64,000 nt of DNA. Source: Celeribacter naphthalenivorans. Lineage in GTDB: Bacteria > Pseudomonadota > Alphaproteobacteria > Rhodobacterales > Rhodobacteraceae. Positions 54,844 through 64,000 of the stretch are shown piece after piece. The first letter of the stretch is position 1; each line of letters begins with the position of its first letter. Location of the stretch: NCBI RefSeq assembly GCF_020524585.1, contig NZ_JAIVLK010000007.1:248001-312000 (forward strand). Reading direction: 5' to 3'. A program made the translations under genes and the position numbers. The notes beneath the pieces are model-generated. The model was not told where the DNA came from and did not search any database. It saw only the letters and a program-made list of their open reading frames with translations.

Positions 54844-55509
54844 ATGCATATTGAACCGGGCATCGTCACAGGTGCCAAAATCGTCCTGAGCTATGCCACT
54901 GCGGCAGGTGCGGGTCTCTATACCCTCAAATCCGCCATCGACACGATCCGCGAGCAAGGGCTTGGCTCTCTGATCGGGCGGGCCGTCATTGCCACCGCCG
55001 CCGTCTTCACATTCTTTCAGGTGCTGCCGCATTATCCGGTTGGCGTGTCCGAGGTGCATTTGATCCTCGGCTCGACGCTGTTTCTGATCCTGGGTGCCGC
55101 GCCCGCGGCCATCGGTCTGGCGCTTGGGTTGCTAGCGCAGGGGCTGTTCTTCGCGCCCTTCGATCTGCCGCAATACGGGATGAATGTGACGACGCTTTTG
55201 GTGCCGCTCTTCGGGCTTCAGATGCTGGCCAAACGCGTGATCGCGCCGGGCACGGCCTATGTCGATCTGCAATACCGTCAGGCTCTGGCGCTCTCGACCG
55301 CCTATCAGGGCGGGATCGTGCTTTGGGTGGCTTTCTGGGCCATCTACGGTCAGGGCGTGGCCAATGTGAGCCAGGTGATGAGCTTTGGCGCCGCTTATAT
55401 GACGGTGATCCTGATCGAACCGCTTCTCGATCTGGCCGTTCTGGCGCTGGCGAAACGGGCAAAATCCCTGCAGGGCAGCGGGTTTGTCACGCCGCGCCTT
55501 TATGCCTGA
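54844..55509 (+). CDS. cbiM: Energy-coupling-factor type cobalt permease, CbiM family
   Basis: 221 aa membrane protein with six to seven hydrophobic segments. It starts MHIEPG, the N-terminal His-containing motif that binds cobalt/nickel in CbiM/NikM, and has SEVHLILGSTLFLILGAAPAAIGLALG, the conserved CbiM core. No CbiN, CbiQ or CbiO gene is beside it, so either partners lie elsewhere or it acts alone. Under a cobalamin riboswitch, which supports cobalt uptake for the cob cluster. Confidence 0.9.
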   Translation: MHIEPGIVTGAKIVLSYATAAGAGLYTLKSAIDTIREQGLGSLIGRAVIATAAVFTFFQVLPHYPVGVSEVHLILGSTLFLILGAAPAAIGLALGLLAQGLFFAPFDLPQYGMNVTTLLVPLFGLQMLAKRVIAPGTAYVDLQYRQALALSTAYQGGIVLWVAFWAIYGQGVANVSQVMSFGAAYMTVILIEPLLDLAVLALAKRAKSLQGSGFVTPRLYA

Positions 55510-55535
55510 GCTGAACCGTAAAAAGACAGCATACG

Positions 55536-55560
55536 AGGGGGGCTTCGGCTCCCCTTTTTT
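55536..55560 (+). terminator. Terminator between cbiM and cobF
   Basis: AGGGGGGC and GCTCCCCT pair over a TTCG tetraloop, with one G-T pair, followed by six T. It sits only 12 bases before cobF, so cobF expression depends on read-through or a promoter within this short gap. Confidence 0.85.
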
Positions 55561-55572
55561 GAGAGGTCTACC

Positions 55573-56334
55573 ATGATCGACTTGAGCCTGATCGGCATCG
55601 GCACCGGCAATCCTGATCACATCACCCGTGAGGCCATCACGGCGATGAATGACGCCGATCTGATCCTGATCCCTTTGAAGGGCCCGGAAAAGACCGAGCT
55701 GGCCGAGCTGCGCCGCGCGCTTTTGGCACAGCATCTGACCAATCCCGCCACGCGTCTGGTCGAATTCGATCTGCCGCACCGCGATGCCGAGGGCGCGCCC
55801 TACGCGCGGCGCGTGTCAGACTGGCACGACGCGATTGCCGAGGCCTGGGAGTGTGCGATCACCGAGGCTCTGGGACCAGACCCTGAGGCGAAAGTGGCGC
55901 TTTTGATCTGGGGCGATCCGATGCTTTATGACAGCAGCCTGCGCATCGCCGACCGGCTCAAAACGCGACTGCAGATCACACCGCGCGTCATCCCCGGTAT
56001 CAGCGCGATTCAGGCGCTCTGCGCCGCCCATGCCATACCGTTGAACAGCGTCGGCGACCCCGTCACCCTCACCACCGGGCGGAAAATCCGAGATCACGGC
56101 TGGCCCGAAGGCGCGCAAACTGTGGTTGTCATGCTCGACGGCGATTGCGCCTTTCGGACCCTCGACCCCGAAGGGATCGAGATCTGGTGGGGCGGCTGCG
56201 TGGCCATGCCTCAGGAACGTCTCGTCGCCGGGCCGCTGAGCGAAGTGGCCGAGAAAATCCTCACCACCCGCGCCGCCCTGCGCGCAGACCTAGGCTGGGT
56301 CATGGACATTTACCTCATGCGTCGGAGCGGGTGA
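55573..56334 (+). CDS. cobF: Precorrin-6A synthase (deacetylating) CobF
   Basis: 253 aa SAM-dependent methyltransferase that methylates C-1 with loss of acetate in the aerobic pathway. It has the tetrapyrrole methylase glycine-rich start SLIGIGTGNPDHIT, the CobF-typical DADLILIPLKGPEK, LIWGDPMLYDSSLRI and GISAIQALCAAH. Converges on cobB with 15 bp between stops. Confidence 0.96.
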   Translation: MIDLSLIGIGTGNPDHITREAITAMNDADLILIPLKGPEKTELAELRRALLAQHLTNPATRLVEFDLPHRDAEGAPYARRVSDWHDAIAEAWECAITEALGPDPEAKVALLIWGDPMLYDSSLRIADRLKTRLQITPRVIPGISAIQALCAAHAIPLNSVGDPVTLTTGRKIRDHGWPEGAQTVVVMLDGDCAFRTLDPEGIEIWWGGCVAMPQERLVAGPLSEVAEKILTTRAALRADLGWVMDIYLMRRSG

Positions 56335-56349
56335 TCCCGCAGCTTCGCC

Positions 56350-57681
56350 TCAACAGGTCGCCTCGGCGATCAGATGGAAAAACGTGCCGGTGACCCGCCC
56401 GCCCTCCGGCATCACGCGCACGGAGCCAGTCTCAGGAACCTCCGCACCATTCGGATCAACAACGCGCGCCAATGGGGCGTCGGGTTGCGAGAGAATATTC
56501 GCATAGTGGAACTCATGCCCGCGCAGCGCGTGGCCTGTGGCGAACCCCGGCATCGGCGACATCAAATCGGCACGGCGATACCCCAGATGCATCTTGCGCT
56601 TGGCAAAGCTGGTCTCCAGACCGAAAAGCCCCAACATTTCGTGGCGCTGCCCCTCGGCATCGACGATACCGGCGCCAAGCGCCATATAGCCCCCGCATTC
56701 GCCATGCACCGGGCGGGTTTGGGCAAAATTCCGCACCCCCTCGATAAAGCTGCGATTGCCGGAAAGCCGCCCGGCATGCAGCTCAGGATAGCCGCCGGGC
56801 AACCAGCAGACATCGGCGCTTGGATCAGGCGCCTCATCGGCCAGCGGCGAGAAGGGCAAAATGCTGGCCCCGGCGGCACGCCAAGCCTCCATCAAATGCG
56901 GATAGACAAAGGAAAACGCCGCATCCCGCGCCAAAGCGATGCGCTGGCCGGGCGGAGGCGCGGGCCTATAGGGGGCAAACGACCCCTCTTGCGCCGTGGC
57001 GCAGGCCATGATCGCGTCGAGATCGCAATGCTCGGCCACGATCTCGCCCGCATGAGACAGCAATCGCTCCAGTTCTCCGGTTTCCTCCGCCTGCACGAGG
57101 CCCAGATGCCGAGACGGCAACTCAATCCCGGCAGCGCGCGGCAGAACGCCCAACACAGGCAGTCCAATGCTCTCGAACCCACGCCGCACCAAGGCCTCAT
57201 GCCGGGGCGAGGCGATTTTGTTCAACACAACCCCCGCCACCGTCACGTCCGCGCGAAACTGCGCGAGGCCCAAGGCCACCGCCGCCGCCGTCTGCGCCTG
57301 TCCCGAGGCGTCGATCACCAAGATCACCGGCCAGCCCATCAGCGCGGCAATGTCAGCGCTGGCGCCTGTCCCGGTTTCTCCCGGCACGGCCACGCCATCG
57401 AAAAGCCCCATCGAACCCTCGGTCACGATAAGATCTGCGGGGAAATCGGTGGTTCGCGCGGCGAGCGCGGCGATCTGCGCCGGTGTCATCGCCCAGGCAT
57501 CGAGGTTGACCGAACTGCGCCCCGCCGCCGCCGCGTGAAACGCCGGATCGATGTAATCCGGCCCACATTTCAACGGTTGCACCGCGATGCCCCGCGCCCG
57601 CAGTGCCGCCAATAGACCCAGCATCAGCGTGGTCTTTCCCGTGCCCGAAGAGGCCGCCGCGATCACCAAACCGGGCGTCAT
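56350..57681 (-). CDS. cobB: Cobyrinate a,c-diamide synthase CobB
   Basis: 443 aa. The N-terminal ATP-binding domain has [10 protein letters not shown] and the CGPDYIDP segment; the C-terminal glutaminase domain has the catalytic Cys in [11 protein letters not shown], and the late His in GHEFHY. It amidates cobyrinic (or hydrogenobyrinic) acid. Last gene of the - strand cob operon; its start overlaps the cobM stop (ATGA). Confidence 0.97.
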   Translation of the reverse strand: MTPGLVIAAASSGTGKTTLMLGLLAALRARGIAVQPLKCGPDYIDPAFHAAAAGRSSVNLDAWAMTPAQIAALAARTTDFPADLIVTEGSMGLFDGVAVPGETGTGASADIAALMGWPVILVIDASGQAQTAAAVALGLAQFRADVTVAGVVLNKIASPRHEALVRRGFESIGLPVLGVLPRAAGIELPSRHLGLVQAEETGELERLLSHAGEIVAEHCDLDAIMACATAQEGSFAPYRPAPPPGQRIALARDAAFSFVYPHLMEAWRAAGASILPFSPLADEAPDPSADVCWLPGGYPELHAGRLSGNRSFIEGVRNFAQTRPVHGECGGYMALGAGIVDAEGQRHEMLGLFGLETSFAKRKMHLGYRRADLMSPMPGFATGHALRGHEFHYANILSQPDAPLARVVDPNGAEVPETGSVRVMPEGGRVTGTFFHLIAEATC

Positions 57682-58475
57682 GCGTCACCGCCTTTTGCGG
57701 TTTCAGGAAAGCGCGGATCGGTGCCCACGGGACGATAGCGCCGGTCGTAATCCCCCGCATAAAGCCGACTTTCGGCAAACTCTTCGGCCCCGATGGCACG
57801 GCCCACCAGAATGAGCGCCGTGCGCTCCATCTCCGCGCCGATGGCGGTTTTCAGGGTGCCAAGCGTCGCGCGCACCACGCGCTCGTCGGGCCAGCTCGCA
57901 CGCCAGACCACCGCGACCGGACAGTCCGCGCCGTAATGCGGCACCAGCTCCGTGATCACCTTGTCGAGCACATGCACCGACAGGTGAATCGCCAGCACCG
58001 CGCCGGTCTTGGCAAAATTCTCAAGCGTCTCACCCGGCGGCATCGCCGTCGCCCGCCCCGAGGTCCGGGTCAGCACCACGGATTGCACGACACCGGGGAG
58101 GGTCAGCTCAGAACAAAGCGTGGCGGCGGCGGCGGCAAAACTCGGCACGCCGGGGGTGACGTCATAGGGGATGTCCAGCGCCCGCAGACGCCGCAATTGC
58201 TCCCCCATCGCCGACCACACAGACAAATCACCGGAGTGCAGCCGGGCCACGTCCTGCCCCGCCCTATGGGCCGTGGCGATTTCATCGATGATTTCATCAA
58301 GGCTCAGAGGCGCGGTGTTGACGATCCGCGCGCCCTCCGGGCAATGGGACAACAGGGCCTCAGGCACGAGGCTCCCGGCATAAAGACACACCGGGCAGGC
58401 GGCGATCAGGTCCCGCCCGCGCAGCGTGATCAAATCCGCCGCACCGGGTCCTGCGCCGATAAAATGAACCGTCAT
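57678..58475 (-). CDS. cobM: Precorrin-4 C11-methyltransferase CobM
   Basis: 265 aa tetrapyrrole methylase starting [18 protein letters not shown], with [26 protein letters not shown] and [17 protein letters not shown], all diagnostic of CobM/CbiF. The start overlaps cobE stop, and the stop overlaps cobB. Confidence 0.97.
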   Translation of the reverse strand: MTVHFIGAGPGAADLITLRGRDLIAACPVCLYAGSLVPEALLSHCPEGARIVNTAPLSLDEIIDEIATAHRAGQDVARLHSGDLSVWSAMGEQLRRLRALDIPYDVTPGVPSFAAAAATLCSELTLPGVVQSVVLTRTSGRATAMPPGETLENFAKTGAVLAIHLSVHVLDKVITELVPHYGADCPVAVVWRASWPDERVVRATLGTLKTAIGAEMERTALILVGRAIGAEEFAESRLYAGDYDRRYRPVGTDPRFPETAKGGDA

Positions 58476-58801
58476 CTTCCGTCTCCTTCTGCGACAGCGA
58501 TGGTCACGCCGCCGATGATTTTGCGTGTGTTCAAAAGTCGCGCGTTCCGCCCCGCCACCGCGAGTGCGGCGGCTTCGGCCACCGAGCCGGTACCATGGGC
58601 GTCAAGGGAGGCCTGCGACATTGTGGTCGTGGAGATGCCCGCGACCTCGGCGCTCTCGACATCGCATCCCAAAGCCTGCGCCAGCGCAGCCGCTTTCGGG
58701 GCGGCTGTGGCCACCCGGTCGACCGCCTCGACTGAGGCAAGTGCTGCGCGCAAGGCCTGAGTCGTCGCGGTGCTTTGAAAGCCCATTCCGGCGACCCTCA
58801 T
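58472..58801 (-). CDS. cobE: CobE (CbiG C-terminal-like) cobalamin biosynthesis protein
   Basis: 109 aa of the CbiG_C/CobE type. It starts [20 protein letters not shown] and ends with [12 protein letters not shown]...[16 protein letters not shown], the C-terminal part typical of CobE. Its ATG (58801) overlaps the cobL stop; an in-frame ATG five codons upstream lies inside cobL and is unlikely. The biochemical role of CobE is not well defined. Confidence 0.9.
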   Translation of the reverse strand: MRVAGMGFQSTATTQALRAALASVEAVDRVATAAPKAAALAQALGCDVESAEVAGISTTTMSQASLDAHGTGSVAEAAALAVAGRNARLLNTRKIIGGVTIAVAEGDGR

Positions 58802-59988
58802 CGCGTCACACTCCATTGCACCACGGGGCGAGCCGCCGACCAGCCGCGCAATTTTCCCAAACCTTCGGCGCGTGACAGTTCGATACGCATAAGCGATCCG
58901 CCATGACGGGCGTGCAGCCCCGCCAAAAGCGCCTCGGTCTCAAGCGTCACCCCATTGGCCACGATCCGTGTTCCTTCGGGCAGATGCGCCCAAAGCCAAT
59001 CGTAAAGCGCCGCCGTGCCGCCGCCGCCAATGAAAACGGCCTCGGGCAAAGGCAAATCGCACAGGACGTCGGGCGCGCGCCCTTCGAGGACGCGGATGTG
59101 CCGCGTCAGGCCAAAACCCTCGATATTCCTTTGAATATTGGCGATCCGGTCAGGACGCGGCTCGATCGTGATCGCCCGCCCTCCGGCCAGCCCCCATTCG
59201 ACAGAGACCGAACCGGACCCGCCGCCGATGTCCCACAAAAGCTCTCCCGGTCGCGGCGCGAGTGCGGCCAGCGTCAAGGCCCGGATCGGGGATTTGGTGA
59301 TCTGCCCGTCGTGGGCAAAGCGATCTTCGGGAAGACCCGGCACATGCGGCAGACCTACGTCACGAGGTAAATCCGCACCATCGAGCGCGACCGCCACGGG
59401 GGCCTCAATGCCGGGCAGATCGAAACGCTCCGCCTGCGTGACCCGCACCCGCTGATGCGGTCCGCCCATGCGTTCTAGCACATGCATATGAACCGCACCG
59501 AAGCCCTCTTGCACCAACCAGTCGGCCAGCGCGCGCGGCGTGTCCCCATCTCTGAGAGTCGCGACGACTTTTGCGCCGGGATGCAGCGCGCGGCGCAGCG
59601 CAGCGAACCCCGCCGCGTGAAGCCCCAGCGCCGTCACCTCTTCGATCCGCCATCCGAGATGGGCGCAGGCGAGTGACACGACCCCAGCCACAGGAAAGGC
59701 GCGCCATTCGCCGGGCGAAAGCTGCGCGGCAAGCGACCCACCGGCGCCAAACCAGAACGGATCGCCAGAAGCCAGAACCACCACCTTTTGCCCGCGACAG
59801 GCCAGCACCGGCGCGATGTCGAAGGGCACAGGCCAAGCCTGTCCTCGCCCCCCTGCCCCAGCCAGCTCGAGATGGCGCGGCCCGCCGAAAATGACCTCTG
59901 CCTCGGCCAAGGCGGCGCGGCTTGCATTCGACAACCCGTTCAGGCCATCTTCGCCCAGACCGACGATGCTCAACCACGGATCAGCCAT
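58798..59988 (-). CDS. cobL: Precorrin-6B C5,15-methyltransferase (decarboxylating) CobL
   Basis: 396 aa fusion of CbiE-like (about 1-200; SIVGLGEDG and VVVLASGDPFWFGAGG) and CbiT-like (about 215-396; SAM site LLWDIGGGSGSVSVEW, IGGGGTAALYDWL) domains. ATG 59986-59988 has AAGGAG seven bases upstream, and that ribosome site lies inside the divergent cobK coding region. The start codons of cobL and cobK overlap by two bases. Confidence 0.96.
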   Translation of the reverse strand: MADPWLSIVGLGEDGLNGLSNASRAALAEAEVIFGGPRHLELAGAGGRGQAWPVPFDIAPVLACRGQKVVVLASGDPFWFGAGGSLAAQLSPGEWRAFPVAGVVSLACAHLGWRIEEVTALGLHAAGFAALRRALHPGAKVVATLRDGDTPRALADWLVQEGFGAVHMHVLERMGGPHQRVRVTQAERFDLPGIEAPVAVALDGADLPRDVGLPHVPGLPEDRFAHDGQITKSPIRALTLAALAPRPGELLWDIGGGSGSVSVEWGLAGGRAITIEPRPDRIANIQRNIEGFGLTRHIRVLEGRAPDVLCDLPLPEAVFIGGGGTAALYDWLWAHLPEGTRIVANGVTLETEALLAGLHARHGGSLMRIELSRAEGLGKLRGWSAARPVVQWSVTR

Positions 59989-60769
59989 GACACGTCTCCT
60001 TCTGCTGGGCGGCACCACCGAGGCCAGCCGACTGGCGCAACACCTCGCGGAGTGCGGGGTGGATGCGGTGTTTTCCTATGCCGGGCGCACGGCCCATCCG
60101 GTGGCGCAGCCCTTGCCGACGCGGATCGGTGGCTTTGGCGGCGTGGAGGGTCTTGTCGATTATCTCACCTTTGAGCGCATCAGCCATGTGATCGACGCCA
60201 CCCATCCCTTTGCTGCGGACATGAGCCGCAATGCGATCCGCGCCGGAGCGCAGGCCGGGGTGCCTGTGTTGGGCTATGAACGTGCGCCGTGGCGGGCAAA
60301 AGAGGGCGATCACTGGACCCATGTCGCCGATATGGACGCCGCCTGTCAGGCCCTGCCAGACCGTGGCGCACGGGTGTTTCTGGCGATTGGCAAACAACAG
60401 TTGGCGGGGTTTGCGACGAAGCCTGAGAACCAATACCTGTTGCGCCTTGTGGATGCGCCGGAGGGCGCCCTGCCCCTGCCCGACGCCGAGGTCATTCTCG
60501 CGCGCGGCCCCTTTGACGCGGAGGGCGATCTGGAGCTTTTGCGTCGGCATCGGATCACCCATGTTGTGGCGAAAAACGCGGGCGGGGCGGGCGCGGAGGC
60601 CAAATTGATCGCCGCGCGCAGGCTTGGGTTGCCGGTGATCATGGTCGAACGTCCGGCGCTGCCCGCGCGCGACGTTCGTGACACACTCAAAGGCGTGATG
60701 GGCTGGCTCAAAATGCATCACGCAGTTCCTGCCGACACAGTGGTCGACACGGTGCCGCGCGGCGTGTAG
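59987..60769 (+). CDS. cobK: Precorrin-6A reductase CobK
   Basis: 260 aa NADPH-dependent reductase. The N-terminus TRLLLLGGTTEASRLAQHL, the DATHPFAADMSRNA motif and FLAIGKQQLAGF are diagnostic, and the first fixes the start close to 59987. The gene is opposite to the rest of the cob operon: its ATG overlaps that of cobL (CATG), and its 3' end overlaps the cobJ 3' end by 52 bp. No good ribosome site precedes the ATG, and any promoter must lie within cobL. Confidence 0.95.
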   Translation: MTRLLLLGGTTEASRLAQHLAECGVDAVFSYAGRTAHPVAQPLPTRIGGFGGVEGLVDYLTFERISHVIDATHPFAADMSRNAIRAGAQAGVPVLGYERAPWRAKEGDHWTHVADMDAACQALPDRGARVFLAIGKQQLAGFATKPENQYLLRLVDAPEGALPLPDAEVILARGPFDAEGDLELLRRHRITHVVAKNAGGAGAEAKLIAARRLGLPVIMVERPALPARDVRDTLKGVMGWLKMHHAVPADTVVDTVPRGV

Positions 60770-61479
60770 ACCCAGCGGCCGACCCGACGCGTGCTGGCAT
60801 TGCCGACCAGAACCACCGTGCGCATATCGGCCATCTCCGGGCGCGCCTCGGACAAAGGCACCACGGTGATCTTTTCCTCAGGCGTTGACACGGCACGGGC
60901 AAAAAGGATCACCCGCCCGGCCTCGCATTCCTCGCGCAGAATCTCGAGCACGCGGGCGAATTGATGCGGGCGCGATTTGGAGCGCGGATTGTAGAAGGCC
61001 ATCGCGAAATCGCCCCGTGCGGCGTGGCGCAAACGGCGTTCGATGAGCTCGAAAGGCTTGAGATTGTCGCTCAGATTGATCGCACAAAAATCATGGCCAA
61101 GCGGCGCGCCCGCGCGGGCGGCGGCGGCAAGCATGGCGGTGATGCCGGGCAGGATGCGAATGTCCGTCTCGGCAAACTCCGGCGCGGTCTCCAGCCGCTC
61201 AAAGAGCGCAGAGGCCATAGCAAAGACCCCCGGATCGCCCGAGGAGACAATCACCACACGCCGCCCTTCGGAGGCCATTTCCAACGCCTGCAACGCCCGA
61301 TCAAGTTCGACGCGATTGTCGCTGGCGTGAAGCGTCAGCCCCTCGCGCGGGGGGACGCGGGCGACGTAGGGGATATAGCCCACGATGTCGGTGGCCTCGG
61401 CAAGCGCGGCCTGCACCTCCGGCGTGATCAAATCTTCCGCGCCGGGCCCCAGCCCCGCAACCGTCACCCAACCGCTCAT
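60718..61479 (-). CDS. cobJ: Precorrin-3B C17-methyltransferase CobJ
   Basis: 253 aa tetrapyrrole methylase starting VTVAGLGPGAEDLITPEV, with VVIVSSGDPGVFAMASALFE, LGHDFCAINLSDNLKPFE and FAMAFYNPRSKSRPHQ, all typical of CobJ. ATG 61479 overlaps the cobI stop (ATGA). The 3' end runs 52 bp into cobK on the other strand. The C-terminus WVYTPRG matches the family, so the overlap is not an artefact of a missed stop. Confidence 0.96.
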   Translation of the reverse strand: MSGWVTVAGLGPGAEDLITPEVQAALAEATDIVGYIPYVARVPPREGLTLHASDNRVELDRALQALEMASEGRRVVIVSSGDPGVFAMASALFERLETAPEFAETDIRILPGITAMLAAAARAGAPLGHDFCAINLSDNLKPFELIERRLRHAARGDFAMAFYNPRSKSRPHQFARVLEILREECEAGRVILFARAVSTPEEKITVVPLSEARPEMADMRTVVLVGNASTRRVGRWVYTPRGTVSTTVSAGTA

Positions 61480-62222
61480 TGCGCGGCCTCCATGCGCACG
61501 GCCTCGGGTCGCCGTCCGTGACCATGCACCAGAACGATGGCGAAATAAGGACAATCCGTTGCCTCCGTCTCGGCCAGACGCACGATGCGTTCGCCCGCCA
61601 TGGTGCCGCGTTCCACGAGCCAAGCCGCGTCAAGCCGCCCGGCGCGGGCCAAGGCGCGTTTGACCTTCGGCAGGTTGCGCCCGGTTTTCATCACCACAAT
61701 CGCGTCCGTGGCCGCCATGCGCGCGACCATATCCTCCTCATCCATCGTGCCCATCAACACCGTCAACACGTCATCGCCCCAGGTGATTGGCGTGCCGGTC
61801 GCGGTCCAGCATCCGGTCATGCCGGTGATGCCGGGAATGACCTCGATCTCCACCCGGTCGCGCAGCCGCGTATAAAGATGCATGAAAGAGCCGTAGAAAA
61901 ACGGATCGCCCTCGCAGAGCACGACAATATCCGTGCTCTGCGCCAGCGCCTCAAGACGCGCCGCCCAGTCGTCGTAAAACGCGGACAAAAGCGCGTTGTA
62001 ATCTGGGCTGTTGAACGGCACCTCGGTGGTGACCGGATATTCCATCGCCAGCTCAATGGCACTCTCAGCGAGCAGCCCCTCGACGATCTGACGTGCCTGA
62101 CCCTTGCGGCCTTTCTTGCGGAAATAGGCGACATGACCCGCGGTCCGCACCGCGCGTTCGGCACGGCGTGACATCAGATCGGGGTCGCCGGGGCCTAGCC
62201 CTGCACAGATGATCCGTCCCAT
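61476..62222 (-). CDS. cobI: Precorrin-2 C20-methyltransferase CobI
   Basis: 248 aa. It starts IICAGLGPGDPDLMSRRA and has VAYFRKKGRKGQARQI, VLCEGDPFFYGSFMHLYTRL and GITGMTGCWTATG, diagnostic for CobI/CbiL. Three bases separate it from cobH, in the same operon. Confidence 0.97.
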   Translation of the reverse strand: MGRIICAGLGPGDPDLMSRRAERAVRTAGHVAYFRKKGRKGQARQIVEGLLAESAIELAMEYPVTTEVPFNSPDYNALLSAFYDDWAARLEALAQSTDIVVLCEGDPFFYGSFMHLYTRLRDRVEIEVIPGITGMTGCWTATGTPITWGDDVLTVLMGTMDEEDMVARMAATDAIVVMKTGRNLPKVKRALARAGRLDAAWLVERGTMAGERIVRLAETEATDCPYFAIVLVHGHGRRPEAVRMEAAQ

Positions 62223-62225
62223 GGG

Positions 62226-62855
62226 TTACTCCTTTCGCGAGGCGAGCGCGTTGATCGCCGCCACGGTGATGGCCGAACCGCCCAGACGGCCCTCGACGAT
62301 GAGCGCGGGCACGGGGGCGGCTTCGATAAGTGCGTCTTTCGATTCCGCAGCCCCGATGAAGCCGACCGGACAGCCGATGATCGCTGCCGGGCGCGGACAG
62401 GCGGGGTCTTCGAGCATGTTCAAAAGGTGAAACAGCGCGGTGGGCGCATTGCCGATCGCCACCACCGCGCCCTCGAGATGCGGTCGCCAAAGCTCCAGCG
62501 CCGCCGCCGAGCGGGTGTTGCCCATCTCTTTCGCCAACCCCGGCACAGCGGGGTCGTGCAGGGTGCAGATCACCTCATTTTCCGCCGGCAAGCGCGCCCG
62601 CGTGATGCCTTCGGACACCATCCGCGCGTCGCAGAGGATCGGCGCGCCGCCTTCCAACGCGGCCCGCGCCGCAACGGCCATGCCGGGGGTAAAGCGAATG
62701 TCCCGCTCCAGCCCCACCAAGCCGCAGGCATGGATCATCCGCACGGCGACAATCTCTTCTTCCGGGGTAAACCGGGCCAGATCGGCCTCCCGGCGGATGG
62801 TGGCGAAGGACTGTTCGTAAATCTTCGCGCCATCCATTTCATAGGTGTAGGGCAT
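62226..62855 (-). CDS. cobH: Precorrin-8X methylmutase CobH
   Basis: 209 aa CobH/CbiC isomerase moving the C-11 methyl to C-12. EIVAVRMIHACGLVGLE contains the catalytic His, and GNAPTALFHLL and GCPVGFIGAAESK are conserved segments. The ATG overlaps the cobG stop (TAATG). Confidence 0.97.
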   Translation of the reverse strand: MPYTYEMDGAKIYEQSFATIRREADLARFTPEEEIVAVRMIHACGLVGLERDIRFTPGMAVAARAALEGGAPILCDARMVSEGITRARLPAENEVICTLHDPAVPGLAKEMGNTRSAAALELWRPHLEGAVVAIGNAPTALFHLLNMLEDPACPRPAAIIGCPVGFIGAAESKDALIEAAPVPALIVEGRLGGSAITVAAINALASRKE

Positions 62856-63991
62856 TAGAAAAACTCCGAAATATGTCTTGGTTCAGAGGGGGAAATCACG
62901 GCTGTCTCAGGCGTGTCCGAGGCTCGCCCGTCCCGGATCACCGACAGTCCCGCAGGCGTTGCCACAAGCGTCAGATCGGCAGGCAAAGGCCAGGCACAGC
63001 CCTTAGAACAGCCCGAAACATGCAGCGTTTTGCCCTCTGGGAGGTGGGACGCGAGACTGCGGGCCAGATCGCGGGTCGGGCCATGCGCCTGAAGACACGC
63101 GGGCGCACCGGTGCAAGCATGGGCACGCAAAAGCGGATCGGTCGGATCGGAGATCAGCCCCGGCAGATTGGGCATCCACGTCAGGCCTTCGGTCAAGATC
63201 ATGCGCCATGGGGTCACCCGCAGGGGCCCGAGCGCAGCAAGCGCCCCCAATGTGTCCGCGTCGATCTGGCCAAAGGCGAAGGCGACCAAAGCCCCCTGCT
63301 TCACGATCCCCGGCAGAGGCTGAGACTGGGCGGGGGCGGGTGCAATCGCGGGGGCAAGCTGACCTTCGGGGCGGGCACTCGTTGCGATCAGCTGCGCCAT
63401 GCGGCCACGCCCTTCGGTGACTCCGCCCGCCTCAAGGAACCACTGCGCCAGAGCCAGTGCGGCCTCCGCCGCCGCCGCCTCAGTCACGGGCGCGCCCAGA
63501 TCACAGCCTGCCGCACGCAAAAGCAGCGTGCCATCCGCCGCCCGCTCAAACCGGATGTCGGCCTGCACATCCGTCATCACCGGCGCAGCCCCGCAATCGA
63601 GGATGAACCCGAATTTTCCGGGCAGCTCAGGCGCGTCCCCCAAGGCGCGCTGCAAGGCCTCCGCCAAACGATATGTTCTGGCATCGGCAAAGGGCGTGAC
63701 GATGATGTTGCGCCGGGTTTCCGCGGCGACATCAGCGTCGATCAGATCGTGCTTTCGGAGCGTTGAAATCAGAGGCGCATGGGTCTCTGGCGTCACGCCC
63801 CGGATCTGCACATTCGCCCGCCCCGACAGCTCAATCACCCCATTGCCATAGCGTTGTGCCACCTCCGCAATGCCGCTCGCCTGCCTCTCTGTCAGACGCC
63901 CGGACGGCGGGCGCACCCGCACCACCAAGCCGTCGCCAGACGCCATCGGACGCAATGCGCCGGGGCACCAGCCCTGCACCTTGAAACTCAT
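62855..63991 (-). CDS. cobG: Precorrin-3B synthase CobG
   Basis: 378 aa monooxygenase related to nitrite/sulfite reductases, making the gamma-lactone precorrin-3B with O2. Two ferredoxin-like half domains are visible, and the Fe-S ligand cysteines appear as ACTGAPACLQAHG and VSGCSKGCA. The presence of CobG places this in the oxygen-dependent pathway. GGAGGACAG at the extreme right edge provides its ribosome site. First gene of the - strand cob operon as far as the window shows. Confidence 0.95.
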   Translation of the reverse strand: MSFKVQGWCPGALRPMASGDGLVVRVRPPSGRLTERQASGIAEVAQRYGNGVIELSGRANVQIRGVTPETHAPLISTLRKHDLIDADVAAETRRNIIVTPFADARTYRLAEALQRALGDAPELPGKFGFILDCGAAPVMTDVQADIRFERAADGTLLLRAAGCDLGAPVTEAAAAEAALALAQWFLEAGGVTEGRGRMAQLIATSARPEGQLAPAIAPAPAQSQPLPGIVKQGALVAFAFGQIDADTLGALAALGPLRVTPWRMILTEGLTWMPNLPGLISDPTDPLLRAHACTGAPACLQAHGPTRDLARSLASHLPEGKTLHVSGCSKGCAWPLPADLTLVATPAGLSVIRDGRASDTPETAVISPSEPRHISEFF

Positions 63992-64000
63992 CTGTCCTCC

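Overview
This 64 kb window looks like the chromosome (or a chromid) of an alphaproteobacterium of the Rhodobacteraceae/Roseobacter type. The basis is high GC coding sequence, three tripartite or periplasmic-binding transport systems of kinds common in that family, a TPP-riboswitch thiCOSGEF operon and an aerobic cobGHIJ-(K)-LEMB cobalamin cluster. No tRNA, rRNA, insertion sequence, phage gene or CRISPR array was seen.

Region 1 (1-6.4 kb): the start of a truncated short-chain dehydrogenase (SDR), an MFS exporter, and a LysR regulator divergent from a complete class I cytochrome P450 system (P450, [2Fe-2S] ferredoxin, FAD ferredoxin reductase). The P450 has Lys in place of the usual I-helix acid.

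Region 2 (6.4-49 kb): a large catabolic supercluster of about 36 genes. It has three uptake systems (TRAP dctPQM, a ribose-type ABC importer, tripartite tricarboxylate tctCBA). It also has three MmgE/PrpD proteins, five SDRs with a normal catalytic motif and one lacking Tyr-x3-Lys, two aldehyde dehydrogenases, a GMC oxidoreductase, an SMP-30 lactonase, a ThDP C-C lyase/synthase-like enzyme and a KstD/fumarate-reductase-like flavoprotein. CoA chemistry is provided by an ADP-forming acyl-CoA ligase, thiolase, MaoC hydratase, enoyl-CoA hydratase, acyl-CoA dehydrogenase, thioesterase and two paralogous VOC proteins. Regulators are AraC and IclR. The substrate cannot be read from sequence alone; a cyclic or branched carboxylate or sugar-acid-like compound converging on CoA thioesters is the best inference.

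The most striking signal is a 15-bp inverted repeat, TCYCA-N5-TGRGA, found upstream of almost every transcription unit in region 2. Most divergent promoter regions carry two copies, one near each gene. One copy precedes the IclR gene. I propose that these sites define one IclR-controlled regulon tying transporters and enzymes together. To my knowledge this system is undescribed, but I could not search.

Region 3 (49-54.5 kb): a TPP riboswitch and the overlapping thiamine genes thiC-thiO-thiS-thiG-thiE-thiF. Region 4 (54.6-64 kb): a cobalamin riboswitch, a CbiM-type permease and cobF on the + strand, then cobG-H-I-J-L-E-M-B on the - strand. cobK is inverted inside that run: its start codon overlaps that of cobL and its 3' end overlaps cobJ by 52 bp.
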